From: Bacteroides eggerthii
GTDB taxonomy: Bacteria > Bacteroidota > Bacteroidia > Bacteroidales > Bacteroidaceae
Assembly: GCF_025146565.1 (NCBI RefSeq)
Contig: NZ_CP102258.1
Location: forward strand, 2,140,001 to 2,204,000
Reading direction: 5' to 3'
Length of the DNA: 64,000 bases
The position numbers were made by a program, and so were the translations under genes. Positions 37,840 through 46,455 of this stretch are shown one piece after another. Below the pieces are notes generated by a model. That model made no database searches. It worked only from the letters and a program-made list of their open reading frames with translations, and had not been told where the DNA came from. Each line of letters opens with the position of its first letter. Positions within the stretch are counted from its first letter, which is position 1.

Positions 37840-39354
37840 TTATTCAAAGGTCATAGTCGCTTTGAACTCTTCCCCATGCTCTTTTGCATTAACTTGCAGG
37901 GTTTTCGGATAATCACCTTCGAATGTATAAGCAAAAGTAAAGAAACCATTGCTATTGTCCTTGTTCAGGTTTTCCGGCAGTTTACCTAAGATGCCTGTCA
38001 TTGCGGCAAGCCAGTCTCCGAAATCGAACATATCAAAAATATCGGGTGAATAGGTGGGGATTAAAAATCCGCCTTTGTTTTTTTCGGCGGTATAAGTATA
38101 AGCGGATGAATGAGTGTCATAGGCGCCCGGAGCCAAAGCCTTGTCGTTGTCATCAAATTTGTTGTCCTGATTATGGTCGTGCACATATACAATATTGCCT
38201 TCGTTGTCTTGATAAGACTTGTCGGTACAGATATGCTTGGAACCACTAATGGTAGATGTGACATTGCCGTTCTCCCATACTGCATTGCAATAAGCGGTCA
38301 TTTCTCCTCCTTCATATCGGCGTACGGAAATGAGCTGGCGGGCATTGTTGTAAGTGTAACGTTGCGTAATGATGGCTTTGCCTATCTTGACTTGAAGATC
38401 GGTTGCAAGTCCGGCCGTATTGAGAGTATAGGTACATGCAATATTGCCTGTTGCTTCCAACTCTTCTCCGGGGAGATCAAAACTGATTTTCTGGTTTTCG
38501 TATTTAATGGACAGTTCTTGTGTCTTGCCGTCAATATCCACAGATAACTTGACCAACCTGTTCTTGTCATCATAGGTAAAGGTGTAGTTCATAACCCCTT
38601 CATCTCCAAAGTCGGGGATATATGTTTTAAGACGTTTCCCTGTCCGGGTCGGCGGAGTTTCGATCTTTTGCTCGGTGGTAGTTACGGTAAACGGATCTTT
38701 GCCGGTAGGAGTAATGGTAATCTCACTTTCCGTTTGCTTAATGTCCTTGATTTCGATTTTTCCGAAATCGGTTAAAGACAGAATACGCAAATCATCGGAT
38801 ACCGTATAGGTTCCTTCTATTATATAAATGCCGTTCGCTTCTTCGGAACGCGTTGCGATTTTTGTTTTTGTAAGTAGGGAATAGTATTTTTCTTCGTTGA
38901 GTTCCAAAGAAATGTAGTCGGAGGTTTCAGGAAATGTCCATGTTTTGGCTACGGCCTTTATCAAATCGGCTTCGGTTGCCGGATAGGTGGCGTCAGGTTC
39001 GTTTGTAGCTGCATCCTGTGTTACTGCCAGCATTATGCTTTTTGCACTTCCTGCAGAAATAGTAATGGTAGCCGGTGCGGGGGATGTTTCAGTCGTATTA
39101 GGATCTGCTTTTACGATTAATTTGTTTTTGTCTTGTGTTACTTTACACCAGTTTTGATTGGAAATTGCAGTCCAGCTGTCTTGGTTGGTCGTAACATTAA
39201 TTTCATGCGATTCAGTAGCTGCGGCTGTGAAGTGCAGCGCAGTAGCAGGAGCAATCGAGAGAGTGGGATCCGGGGTGGGAGGGGCGTTGTCATCGCCACA
39301 GGAGGTCATGATACACATTAATAGCATGCTCATGTAGAAAACCTTGTTTTTCAT
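37840..39354 (-). CDS. BACON-domain lipoprotein with DUF4595-like repeats
   Basis: A 504-residue surface-type lipoprotein with a lipobox near Cys19 (CIMTSCGDD), which may be exported outward given the Asp residues after the Cys. A BACON domain (about 35-115; WTAISNQNWCKVTQ, TITISAG, VTQDAAT) often mediates carbohydrate or mucin contact. A small lipocalin-like middle (about 125-225) precedes a C-terminal region (about 240-500) with repeated strands such as YTFTYDDKNRLVKLSV and YTYNNARQLISVRRYE, as in DUF4595. Ligand unknown. It stands alone with its own promoter and terminator. Confidence 0.82.
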   Translation of the reverse strand: MKNKVFYMSMLLMCIMTSCGDDNAPPTPDPTLSIAPATALHFTAAATESHEINVTTNQDSWTAISNQNWCKVTQDKNKLIVKADPNTTETSPAPATITISAGSAKSIMLAVTQDAATNEPDATYPATEADLIKAVAKTWTFPETSDYISLELNEEKYYSLLTKTKIATRSEEANGIYIIEGTYTVSDDLRILSLTDFGKIEIKDIKQTESEITITPTGKDPFTVTTTEQKIETPPTRTGKRLKTYIPDFGDEGVMNYTFTYDDKNRLVKLSVDIDGKTQELSIKYENQKISFDLPGEELEATGNIACTYTLNTAGLATDLQVKIGKAIITQRYTYNNARQLISVRRYEGGEMTAYCNAVWENGNVTSTISGSKHICTDKSYQDNEGNIVYVHDHNQDNKFDDNDKALAPGAYDTHSSAYTYTAEKNKGGFLIPTYSPDIFDMFDFGDWLAAMTGILGKLPENLNKDNSNGFFTFAYTFEGDYPKTLQVNAKEHGEEFKATMTFE

Positions 39355-39412
39355 AATGTAGATTTTGTTTGTAAGTTTATAAATTAGGGAGCATCTTTTT
39401 TACGGTATTTTA

Positions 39413-39492
39413 CAAATTTAATATATTTTTGCATTAAACACAAGCAAAAAGCCGTTTTTTTTATCGAATGTGTTGATAGATGGATATCTTTG
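39413..39492. promoter_or_regulatory. Divergent -7 boxes for the BACON and EEP genes
   Basis: TAAATTTG on minus at 39420-39413 serves the lipoprotein gene; TATCTTTG on plus at 39485-39492 serves the EEP gene, 23 bases before its ATG. Confidence 0.6.
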
Positions 39493-39514
39493 CGGAATAA
39501 TTGTATAAACTAAT

Positions 39515-40522
39515 ATGAGGAAAGTTACTTTTTTATTTTCTTTTTGTTTCTGCGTTATAGTGGCGGCAGCCCAGAACACAGAATGTAAGCTGTACAGTAT
39601 AGCTTTTTATAATCTTGAGAATTTGTTTGATACCATTCATGATGCAGGTAAGAACGATCATGATTTTTTGCCTGATGGCAGTTATCAGTGGACAGCGAAG
39701 AAATACGAATCTAAACTGCATAATTTGTCGATGGTGCTGGGTTCGTTGTCGCGAAATCTGGTTCCCGAAGGTCCGGCTGTTATTGGTGTGGCAGAAGTGG
39801 AGAACCGCAGGGTGCTGACGGATCTCGTCAGTCAGCCGGCCATTTCCAATTATAAGTTTATTCATTATGAAGGACCTGACAAACGAGGCATCGACTGTGC
39901 GTTGCTGTATGATCCGCAGCAGTTCACCGTTACAAATTCCAAGCTGGTACTCTCCACCCCGTTTGAAGGGGATACGGTGCACCTGACGCGTGGATTTCTG
40001 ATTGTAGACGGGCGGTTGGCTGATGAACGTGTGTGTGTCATCGTAAATCATTGGCCTTCTCGTGGTGCAAAATCACCGGTGCGCGTGCATGCTGCCAAGC
40101 AGGTGAAAGTACTTACAGACTCTTTGCTGCGTGAAGATAAGAAGTTGAAACTTTTTGTTATGGGGGATATGAACGATGACCCTATGGATGAAAGCATGCA
40201 GACTTTGGGAGCGCGCAAGTACATCTCGGGAATGAAAGCAAAACAGTTCTATAATCCTTGGTGGAAAACGCTGGAGGATAAGGGAGTGGGAACCTTGCTT
40301 TATCGGGGCAAATGGAATTTGTTCGATCAGATTGTGCTGTCAAGACCATTGGTGAAAACAAAAAAAGGGCTGCGATATGACCATAATGAAGTCTTTATCC
40401 GCGATTATCTGATCCAGCAGGATGGTAAATACAAAGGCTCACCTTTACGTACTCATGGCGGACGTGTGTGGCTGAACGGTTATAGCGATCACTTGCCTAC
40501 GATTATCTATTTGAAAAAATAA
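39515..40522 (+). CDS. Secreted endonuclease/exonuclease/phosphatase family protein
   Basis: A 335-residue EEP-fold hydrolase with a signal peptide (1-20, ending VAAAQ). Family motifs: FYNLENLFDTIHD (metal-binding Asn/Glu), GVAEVENRR (catalytic Glu), the substrate segment NHWPSRG, GDMNDDPMDESM (Asp-Asn pair) and the C-terminal YSDHLPTII (Asp-His). All active-site residues are present. It may cleave nucleic acids or phosphoesters outside the cytoplasm; the substrate cannot be read. Confidence 0.88.
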   Translation: MRKVTFLFSFCFCVIVAAAQNTECKLYSIAFYNLENLFDTIHDAGKNDHDFLPDGSYQWTAKKYESKLHNLSMVLGSLSRNLVPEGPAVIGVAEVENRRVLTDLVSQPAISNYKFIHYEGPDKRGIDCALLYDPQQFTVTNSKLVLSTPFEGDTVHLTRGFLIVDGRLADERVCVIVNHWPSRGAKSPVRVHAAKQVKVLTDSLLREDKKLKLFVMGDMNDDPMDESMQTLGARKYISGMKAKQFYNPWWKTLEDKGVGTLLYRGKWNLFDQIVLSRPLVKTKKGLRYDHNEVFIRDYLIQQDGKYKGSPLRTHGGRVWLNGYSDHLPTIIYLKK

Positions 40523-40546
40523 TATATAATAATGTGTAAATAGGGG

Positions 40547-40578
40547 GCTGGAAAGCAAACTTGCTTTCCGGCTTTTTT
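40547..40578 (+). terminator. Terminator after the EEP gene
   Basis: Arms 40547-40558 and 40561-40572 (12 bp including one G-U, tight loop), followed by T6. Confidence 0.88.
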
Positions 40579-40754
40579 GTTTATGAGGTTGAGAATGCAA
40601 AAGGCAGTAACGGGCAGACAGATGCAAAAGCATTGTAATATGGAGATTACAATATTCTGTTAATTCAAGCCAATAGCTTTAAAATAGAATAGATTTGATA
40701 GATAAATAGAGATATTTTATTCTTCTCTCGTTCTTCTTTTTAAAGGATAATGCT

Positions 40755-40762
40755 TACTTTTG
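40755..40762 (+). promoter_or_regulatory. -7 box of the aldolase gene
   Basis: TACTTTTG, 39 bases before the ATG at 40802. Confidence 0.6.
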
Positions 40763-40801
40763 CGTAGAATTTTAATTCACTAACAATAAACTTTAAACAA
40801 A

Positions 40802-41812
40802 ATGGTTAATTACAAAGATTTAGGCCTTGTAAACACAAGAGAAATGTTTGCTCGCGCTATCAAGGGTGGATATGCGATCCCTGCATTCAACTTCAATAAC
40901 ATGGAACAGATGCAGGCTATCATCAAGGCTGCAGTTGAGACTAAGTCTCCGGTTATCCTTCAGGTTTCTAAGGGCGCTCGTCAGTATGCTAACGCTACTT
41001 TGTTGCGTTATATGGCTCAGGGTGCTGTGGAATATGCTAAGGAACTGGGCTGCAAACATCCTGAAATTGTTCTTCACCTTGACCATGGAGATACTTTCGA
41101 AACTTGCAAAAGCTGTATTGACTCAGGTTTCTCCTCAGTAATGATTGACGGTTCACATCTTCCATATGAAGAAAATGTTGCTTTGACAAAGAAAGTTGTT
41201 GAGTATGCTCACCAATTCGATGTTACAGTAGAAGGCGAACTTGGCGTATTGGCTGGTGTAGAGGATGAAGTATCTGCAGAGCACCACACATATACTAACC
41301 CCGAAGAAGTTATTGACTTTGCTACCCGTACAGGTTGCGATTCTTTGGCTATTTCTATCGGTACTTCTCATGGTGCATACAAATTTAAACCTGAACAATG
41401 CCACATAGATCCTACGACAGGCCGTCTGGTTCCTCCTCCTTTGGAATTTGCTGTATTGGATGCTGTGATGGAGAAACTCCCGGGATTCCCTATCGTACTT
41501 CATGGTTCTTCTTCAGTACCTCAGGAAGAAGTTGACACAATCAACCAATTCGGTGGTAAGCTGGAAGCTGCTATCGGTATTCCGGAAGATCAGTTGCGTA
41601 AAGCTGCTAAGTCTGCTGTTTGTAAAATCAATATCGACTCAGACTCTCGTTTGGCTATGACTGCTGCTGTTCGTAAGGTATTTGCTGAAAAACCGGCTGA
41701 ATTCGACCCGCGTAAATACTTGGGCCCGGCTCGTGACAATATGGAAAAACTTTACAAGCACAAAATCATCAACGTGCTTGGCTCGGAAAACAAATTGGCT
41801 CAATTGGACTAA
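40802..41812 (+). CDS. fba: Class II fructose-1,6-bisphosphate aldolase
   Basis: A zinc-dependent glycolytic aldolase. At 336 residues, motifs include PAFNFNN, LHLDHGD (zinc His and catalytic Asp, about 82-88), SSVMIDGSHLPYEEN (catalytic Asp region), EGELGVLAGVEDEV, and the phosphate loops SIGTSHGAYK and VLHGSSSVP. Codon use is strongly biased toward common codons, consistent with high expression. Monocistronic between a TAnnTTTG promoter and a strong terminator. Confidence 0.96.
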   Translation: MVNYKDLGLVNTREMFARAIKGGYAIPAFNFNNMEQMQAIIKAAVETKSPVILQVSKGARQYANATLLRYMAQGAVEYAKELGCKHPEIVLHLDHGDTFETCKSCIDSGFSSVMIDGSHLPYEENVALTKKVVEYAHQFDVTVEGELGVLAGVEDEVSAEHHTYTNPEEVIDFATRTGCDSLAISIGTSHGAYKFKPEQCHIDPTTGRLVPPPLEFAVLDAVMEKLPGFPIVLHGSSSVPQEEVDTINQFGGKLEAAIGIPEDQLRKAAKSAVCKINIDSDSRLAMTAAVRKVFAEKPAEFDPRKYLGPARDNMEKLYKHKIINVLGSENKLAQLD

Positions 41813-41834
41813 TAGCGTTATCTGATTATAAAAA

Positions 41835-41875
41835 TAGCCCTTGCAATGGAAAATATTGCAAGGGCTACTTTTTTT
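41835..41875. terminator. Terminator after fba
   Basis: Perfect 13-bp arms (41835-41847 and 41855-41867), 7-nt loop, T-run after; it also faces the convergent GH13 gene. Confidence 0.95.
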
Positions 41876-41899
41876 AGGGGAAGGAGTGTAATCTCAATC

Positions 41900-43750
41900 T
41901 TACAGCTCAATAACCAATGATTCACGCGGCTGCATTTTCAATTCTTTACCGAAGATGATGGCTTTTCCGGTCAGGATATCTTTACCCTGCTGCTTTTCTT
42001 TCAGTATTTCTTTATAGAACTTTAAAGGAACAACGGTCTCTGCATTCGTGCCATTCAGCATCACAAATACGGTTTTACCTTCGTGCTGGCGGGCGTAGGC
42101 ATATACGCCATTCTGTACCATAAATTGGGTCATGCTGCCTTTAGCAATCACATCGTTGCCTTTACGCCAGTTCAGTATGGTTTTATAAAAGTTGTAACAG
42201 TCGTTTTGAATTGCACTGCGGCCTTCGGCTGTAAGTGCTGTCTCTTGGTCGTCGGCCCAGCCACCGGGGAAATCCTTACGGACGTAACCGTCGCTTTTAT
42301 TCTTTACCCCGTTCATCATAATTTCCGTTCCGTAATATAATTGTGGAATACGTCGGGTTGTGAGCAATAGAGTAGAGGCCTGCTTCAACATTGGGAGATT
42401 ATCGCCTTCACCTAAGAAGCGGTCAGTATCATGGTTCTCAATAAAAGCAAGCACTGATTCCGGATTCGGATATAGAAAATCATATACGAAGCTATTATAT
42501 ACTCGGTCAAGCCCTTTAAACCAAGTTTCCGTTTCTTCTGTTTTAGCAATATTTATTTTGTCGAAGAAACTAAAATCCATTACTGTTTTCAGATTACTGT
42601 TTTTAGGAGCGGACAATTTGGAGTCTTTTTGCCACCAGGCAGTGTATGCCGGTTCGGTAACCCATGTTTCACCTACGGTGTTGTAGTTGGGATATTCTTC
42701 ATTCAGTTCTTTCATCCAATTGCTCATGGCATCATAGTCGGCGTACGGATAAGTATCCATACGGATCCCGTCTATATTGGCATATTCGATCCACCAGAAA
42801 CTGTTCTGGACGAGGTAGCGGTAAACATGCGGATTTTTTTGATTGAGATCGGGCATGGCAGTTACGAACCAGCCATCGTTCATCTGGCTAAAATCATACT
42901 TCGATGCGTACGGATCTACATGAGGAGTCAGCTTGAAGGAAGTCTGTACGAAGTTCTTCTCATGGTCGGGGTTGTTGAACCAGTCTTTGCAAGGCATATC
43001 CTTTATCCACACATGTTCTACGCCACAGTGGTTGAAAATCATATCCATTACGATTTTGATGCCGCGCGCATGAGACTTTTCTATGAGTTGCTTATATTCT
43101 TCATTGGTTCCGAAACGGGGGTCTACTTTATAATAATCGGTAGTGGCATAGCCATGATAAGAACCTCCCGTCATGTTGTTTTCCAATACCGGAGTAAACC
43201 ATAAGGCTGTCACACCCAAATCCGAGAAATAGTCCAAGTGTTGTTCAATACCGGCGAGATCACCGCCATGGCGGGCATTCGGATCGTTGCGATCTACTTT
43301 ATATTCCGCCATACCCGCTATCTGGTCATTATCAGGATTGCCATTGGCAAAACGGTCGGGCATTAACAGGTAAAGGGCATCAGACGCGTCGAAGCCTTTA
43401 TGTTCGCATCCTTTCTTGGTACGTGCTTTTAACTCATACGATTTAACAAGCTTTTTCTTGCCTTGTGTAAAGGTAAGTGTCATCTTGCCCGGCTTCACTT
43501 CTTTATCCAGTTTTAGATAGACCAGCAGATAATTGTTACTTTCCAACTTGACAGTACTGTTTAGTGACACACCGGGATAGTCGACGGATACCGCTGCATT
43601 GCCAATGTCTTCACCATACACCATCAGCTGAAGCTCCGGATTTTGCATTCCGGTATACCAAAACGGTGGTTCGATTTTGTTTACATTCATAGCTGCATAC
43701 ATACTGAGGGATAGTAGGAGCGCCCCCAAAATGGAGAATACTTTTTTCAT
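41900..43750 (-). CDS. GH13 neopullulanase-type amylase, SusA-like
   Basis: A 616-residue secreted enzyme acting on alpha-1,4-glucans and cyclodextrins. It has a signal peptide (1-19), an N-terminal cyclomaltodextrinase-type beta domain (about 20-115), then the catalytic barrel: DLAGIEQHLDYFSDLGVTALWFTPV, MDMIFNHCG (region I), DGIRMDTYPY (nucleophile Asp), VGETWV (acid/base Glu), FIENHDTDR (transition-state Asp). A C-terminal beta domain ends the protein. It is the size of SusA but stands alone; the SusB-like GH97 gene is 9 kb away on the other strand. Confidence 0.9.
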   Translation of the reverse strand: MKKVFSILGALLLSLSMYAAMNVNKIEPPFWYTGMQNPELQLMVYGEDIGNAAVSVDYPGVSLNSTVKLESNNYLLVYLKLDKEVKPGKMTLTFTQGKKKLVKSYELKARTKKGCEHKGFDASDALYLLMPDRFANGNPDNDQIAGMAEYKVDRNDPNARHGGDLAGIEQHLDYFSDLGVTALWFTPVLENNMTGGSYHGYATTDYYKVDPRFGTNEEYKQLIEKSHARGIKIVMDMIFNHCGVEHVWIKDMPCKDWFNNPDHEKNFVQTSFKLTPHVDPYASKYDFSQMNDGWFVTAMPDLNQKNPHVYRYLVQNSFWWIEYANIDGIRMDTYPYADYDAMSNWMKELNEEYPNYNTVGETWVTEPAYTAWWQKDSKLSAPKNSNLKTVMDFSFFDKINIAKTEETETWFKGLDRVYNSFVYDFLYPNPESVLAFIENHDTDRFLGEGDNLPMLKQASTLLLTTRRIPQLYYGTEIMMNGVKNKSDGYVRKDFPGGWADDQETALTAEGRSAIQNDCYNFYKTILNWRKGNDVIAKGSMTQFMVQNGVYAYARQHEGKTVFVMLNGTNAETVVPLKFYKEILKEKQQGKDILTGKAIIFGKELKMQPRESLVIEL

Positions 43751-43790
43751 GATATTAGCTTTTCATTGTTTTCAGCGCTAATTTAAAACA

Positions 43791-43823
43791 AATAGCGGAG
43801 AAAGCTTATGCTCCTCCGCTATT
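43791..43823 (-). terminator. Terminator after the mmd operon
   Basis: Perfect 10-bp arms (43791-43800 and 43814-43823) followed on minus by a TTTTAAATT tract. It lies between the mmdB stop and the GH13 start. Confidence 0.7.
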
Positions 43824-43856
43824 ATTCAGTATGTATGTTATGCAAACGTTTTCAGG

Positions 43857-45026
43857 CTACATCAAGAATCCCAACAGAATACCGGCTGCTACTGCAGAAC
43901 CGATAACACCTGCTACGTTCGGACCCATAGCATGCATCAGCAGATAGTTGGTCGGATCGTATTCCAGACCTATTACCTGAGAAATACGTGCGGAGTCGGG
44001 CACTGCAGATACGCCTGCATTACCAATCAGTGGATTGATCTTGTTGCCTTTCTTCAGGAAAATATTGAATATCTTCACAAAGATTACGCCAGATGCAGTG
44101 GCAATAATAAATGACAATGCTCCGAGACCAAAGATTAGAATTGAATCGAGTGTCAGGAACTCGGAGGCTTGAGTAGAAGCACCCACTGTCAAACCGAGCA
44201 GGATTGTAATGGTATCGATTAGCGGCCCACTGGCTGTATTGGCCAAACGGCGTGTTACACCACTTTCTTTCAATAGGTTACCAAAGAACAGCATACCCAG
44301 CAGAGGCAAACCGGACGGAACGAGGAAACAAGTAAGTAGCAGACCTACTATCGGGAACATTACTTTTTCCGTATGAGAAACAACACGTGGAGGTTTCATA
44401 CGGATAAGACGTTCGTGTTTGGTTGTCAGCAGACGCATAATGGGCGGTTGGATCACCGGTACTAATGCCATATAAGAATATGCTGATACAGCAATAGCAC
44501 CCATTAAGTTCGGAGCTAGTTTAGATGACAAGAAGATAGCCGTCGGACCGTCAGCACCACCGATAATACCGATGGCACCTGCTTGCATAGGATCAAAGCC
44601 GATGGCAAGTGCGAGCATATAGGCACCAAAGATACCGAACTGTGCAGCTGCACCGACCAACATCAGTTTGGGGTTGGAAATCAAGGCGGAGAAGTCTGTC
44701 ATGGCACCGATGCCCAAAAAAATGAGCGGTGGGTACCATCCGGAGGTCACTCCCTGATATAGGATGTTAAGTACAGACCCCTCTTCATAGATACCGACTT
44801 TCAATCCGGCCTCCATGTTGAAAGGAATATTACCGATCAGCATACCGAAACCGATAGGAATCAGTAACATCGGCTCAAATTCCTTGGCTACAGCCAAGTA
44901 TATGAAGAATAAACCTACCAAAATCATTACCACATGTCCTACCGTTGCATTGGCAAAACCTGTATAAGTCCAGAAGTCGGCAAGGTTATTTCCTAAAAAT
45001 GTGATAAATTCTCCCATATTATTCAA
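43857..45026 (-). CDS. mmdB: Sodium-translocating decarboxylase beta subunit
   Basis: Integral membrane subunit that couples decarboxylation of the carboxybiotin carrier to Na+ export. The 389-residue protein has about nine to eleven hydrophobic segments and the ion-site motif GIIGGADGPTAIFLSS (about 152-167), with a second conserved segment PTNYLLMHAMGPNVAGVIGSAVAAG near the end. It overlaps the biotin carrier gene by 8 bp. With mce and mmdA in the same operon the substrate is most likely methylmalonyl-CoA rather than oxaloacetate or glutaconyl-CoA. Confidence 0.94.
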   Translation of the reverse strand: MNNMGEFITFLGNNLADFWTYTGFANATVGHVVMILVGLFFIYLAVAKEFEPMLLIPIGFGMLIGNIPFNMEAGLKVGIYEEGSVLNILYQGVTSGWYPPLIFLGIGAMTDFSALISNPKLMLVGAAAQFGIFGAYMLALAIGFDPMQAGAIGIIGGADGPTAIFLSSKLAPNLMGAIAVSAYSYMALVPVIQPPIMRLLTTKHERLIRMKPPRVVSHTEKVMFPIVGLLLTCFLVPSGLPLLGMLFFGNLLKESGVTRRLANTASGPLIDTITILLGLTVGASTQASEFLTLDSILIFGLGALSFIIATASGVIFVKIFNIFLKKGNKINPLIGNAGVSAVPDSARISQVIGLEYDPTNYLLMHAMGPNVAGVIGSAVAAGILLGFLM

Positions 45027-45450
45027 TAATTACAAGGTCAGTACCTTCGAGTACGGATTCTCCTTTACTTACATTAATAGCGGTAATCTTACCGTCTTTG
45101 TCGGCATTGATGTTGTTTTCCATTTTCATGGCTTCCAAGATAATGACAACCTGTCCTTTCTTCACTGTATCGCCAACATTGACTTTGATGTCAAGAATAA
45201 CACCGGGGAGCGGAGATTTCACTCCAGATTTACCGCTTGAAGCGGCGGCAGGTTTTACAACCGGAGCGGTCGGAGCTGCCGGAGCTGTGGTAACAGGACG
45301 CGCCACTGGCTTGACAACAACTTTCGGGGCTTTCTCCATTTCAACATTATAAGGAGTACCGTTCACTTCTACGTGGGCGATATTATCTTCAATATCTCCA
45401 ATGGTAACTTTGTATACGTTACCGTTGATCTTATATTTATATTCTTTCAT
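45019..45450 (-). CDS. mmdC: Biotin carboxyl carrier subunit of the decarboxylase
   Basis: A 143-residue carrier. The start at 45450 (MKEYKYKINGNVYKVTIG) is preferred; the longer ORF adds 16 odd residues. A Pro/Ala/Val-rich flexible linker (about 45-75) leads to the biotinyl domain with EAMKMENN, where Lys is the biotin site. The 3' end overlaps mmdB by 8 bp, implying translational coupling. It shuttles CO2 between MmdA and the MmdB pump. Confidence 0.95.
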   Translation of the reverse strand: MKEYKYKINGNVYKVTIGDIEDNIAHVEVNGTPYNVEMEKAPKVVVKPVARPVTTAPAAPTAPVVKPAAASSGKSGVKSPLPGVILDIKVNVGDTVKKGQVVIILEAMKMENNINADKDGKITAINVSKGESVLEGTDLVIIE

Positions 45451-45475
45451 CGTTTTATTTTTATTAAAGGTGACT

Positions 45476-46408
45476 TTACTTTCTCTGAGGAGTTTCACGC
45501 AGCGTGTAAATCTTTGAACTCCATGGCGAATAACTGCGTTTCACACGTGTAATGGTAAGTACGGTGTCTTCCACATCGTGTACATCACTTTGGAATTCGT
45601 GCATAGCCATGGAAATGGCGGCGAACACTTCTCCCGGAGCCTGCCCCAGTTGCTTTTCTTTTGCTTCTTTTTTGTCGGTGATGCCTTTGACCCGCATAGC
45701 ATTGCGCTTGCTGAGGTTGACAGATATCTTACCTACAATTTTGAAAGAAATATAAAGAAGAATCAATCCGCTGAACACTACGCTCATGGCAGAAATTGCC
45801 ATACCGATACCTGCGCTGTCATGTTCTTCAAACTTTTCCATTTTGGCATTGCTGTTAATGGTCTTGTTGTTGGTGCTCGGAGTAACGTATTGGTCTTCAC
45901 TTCCGCCTTTTACTTCCCATTCCTGGCCGGCATCACTGATGCGTGCATAAGATTGGTTTGCCTTTAATATGCCGGCAGGCACGACAATCTGGTCAAGCAG
46001 TTTTTTACCGGAGTCGTATAAACCGATCCAATTGGCATTTAGATTGTCTAACTTGAAGTTGGTATGGAAAGTACCGCGATTAGGCTCGCCATCCGCCCAA
46101 AACAGTGCATGCTGACGGGGTTTTACTAAAGTCAGCACATCGCCTTTGGGGATGAAATAGGTAGCGGTATCTCCCGGCTGGCTGCTGAATTTCAGATAGC
46201 AACCTGCAAGGTCGGCGCTGCCATATGACTTATTGAATATTTCAATCCATGCGCTATGTACACCGTAGTCATCTTGAAAGTTGCTTTCGTTGTTGATAAG
46301 CACTTCATTCAGCAACAGTTTAGAGTTTGTCTCCCTTTCTCCGCAGGAAGAACAGAACCCCAGCACCAGCATCAATGAAAGGAATATTCCGATTTTTGTT
46401 TTATTCAT
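45476..46408 (-). CDS. mmdD: OadG-type gamma subunit fused to a lamin-tail-like domain, lipoprotein
   Basis: Normal OadG/MmdD subunits are about 80-150 residues with one membrane helix. This protein is about 310 residues. It starts at 46408 with a lipobox-like signal (LGFCSSC, Cys near 22), followed by an extracytoplasmic domain (about 28-175) with LLLNEVLINNESNF, WIEIFNKSYGSADLAGCYL and FKLDNLNANWIGLYD, typical of lamin-tail domains (LTD). A transmembrane helix (about 205-230) and a charged cytoplasmic tail follow, as in OadG. The fusion may tether the pump to the envelope or DNA/glycan; that is inference. Lies between mmdA and mmdC. Confidence 0.85.
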   Translation of the reverse strand: MNKTKIGIFLSLMLVLGFCSSCGERETNSKLLLNEVLINNESNFQDDYGVHSAWIEIFNKSYGSADLAGCYLKFSSQPGDTATYFIPKGDVLTLVKPRQHALFWADGEPNRGTFHTNFKLDNLNANWIGLYDSGKKLLDQIVVPAGILKANQSYARISDAGQEWEVKGGSEDQYVTPSTNNKTINSNAKMEKFEEHDSAGIGMAISAMSVVFSGLILLYISFKIVGKISVNLSKRNAMRVKGITDKKEAKEKQLGQAPGEVFAAISMAMHEFQSDVHDVEDTVLTITRVKRSYSPWSSKIYTLRETPQRK

Positions 46409-46455
46409 AAATTTGAGTTTTAGTTTTTTAATTCTCAACTTTCAATTCTCAATTT

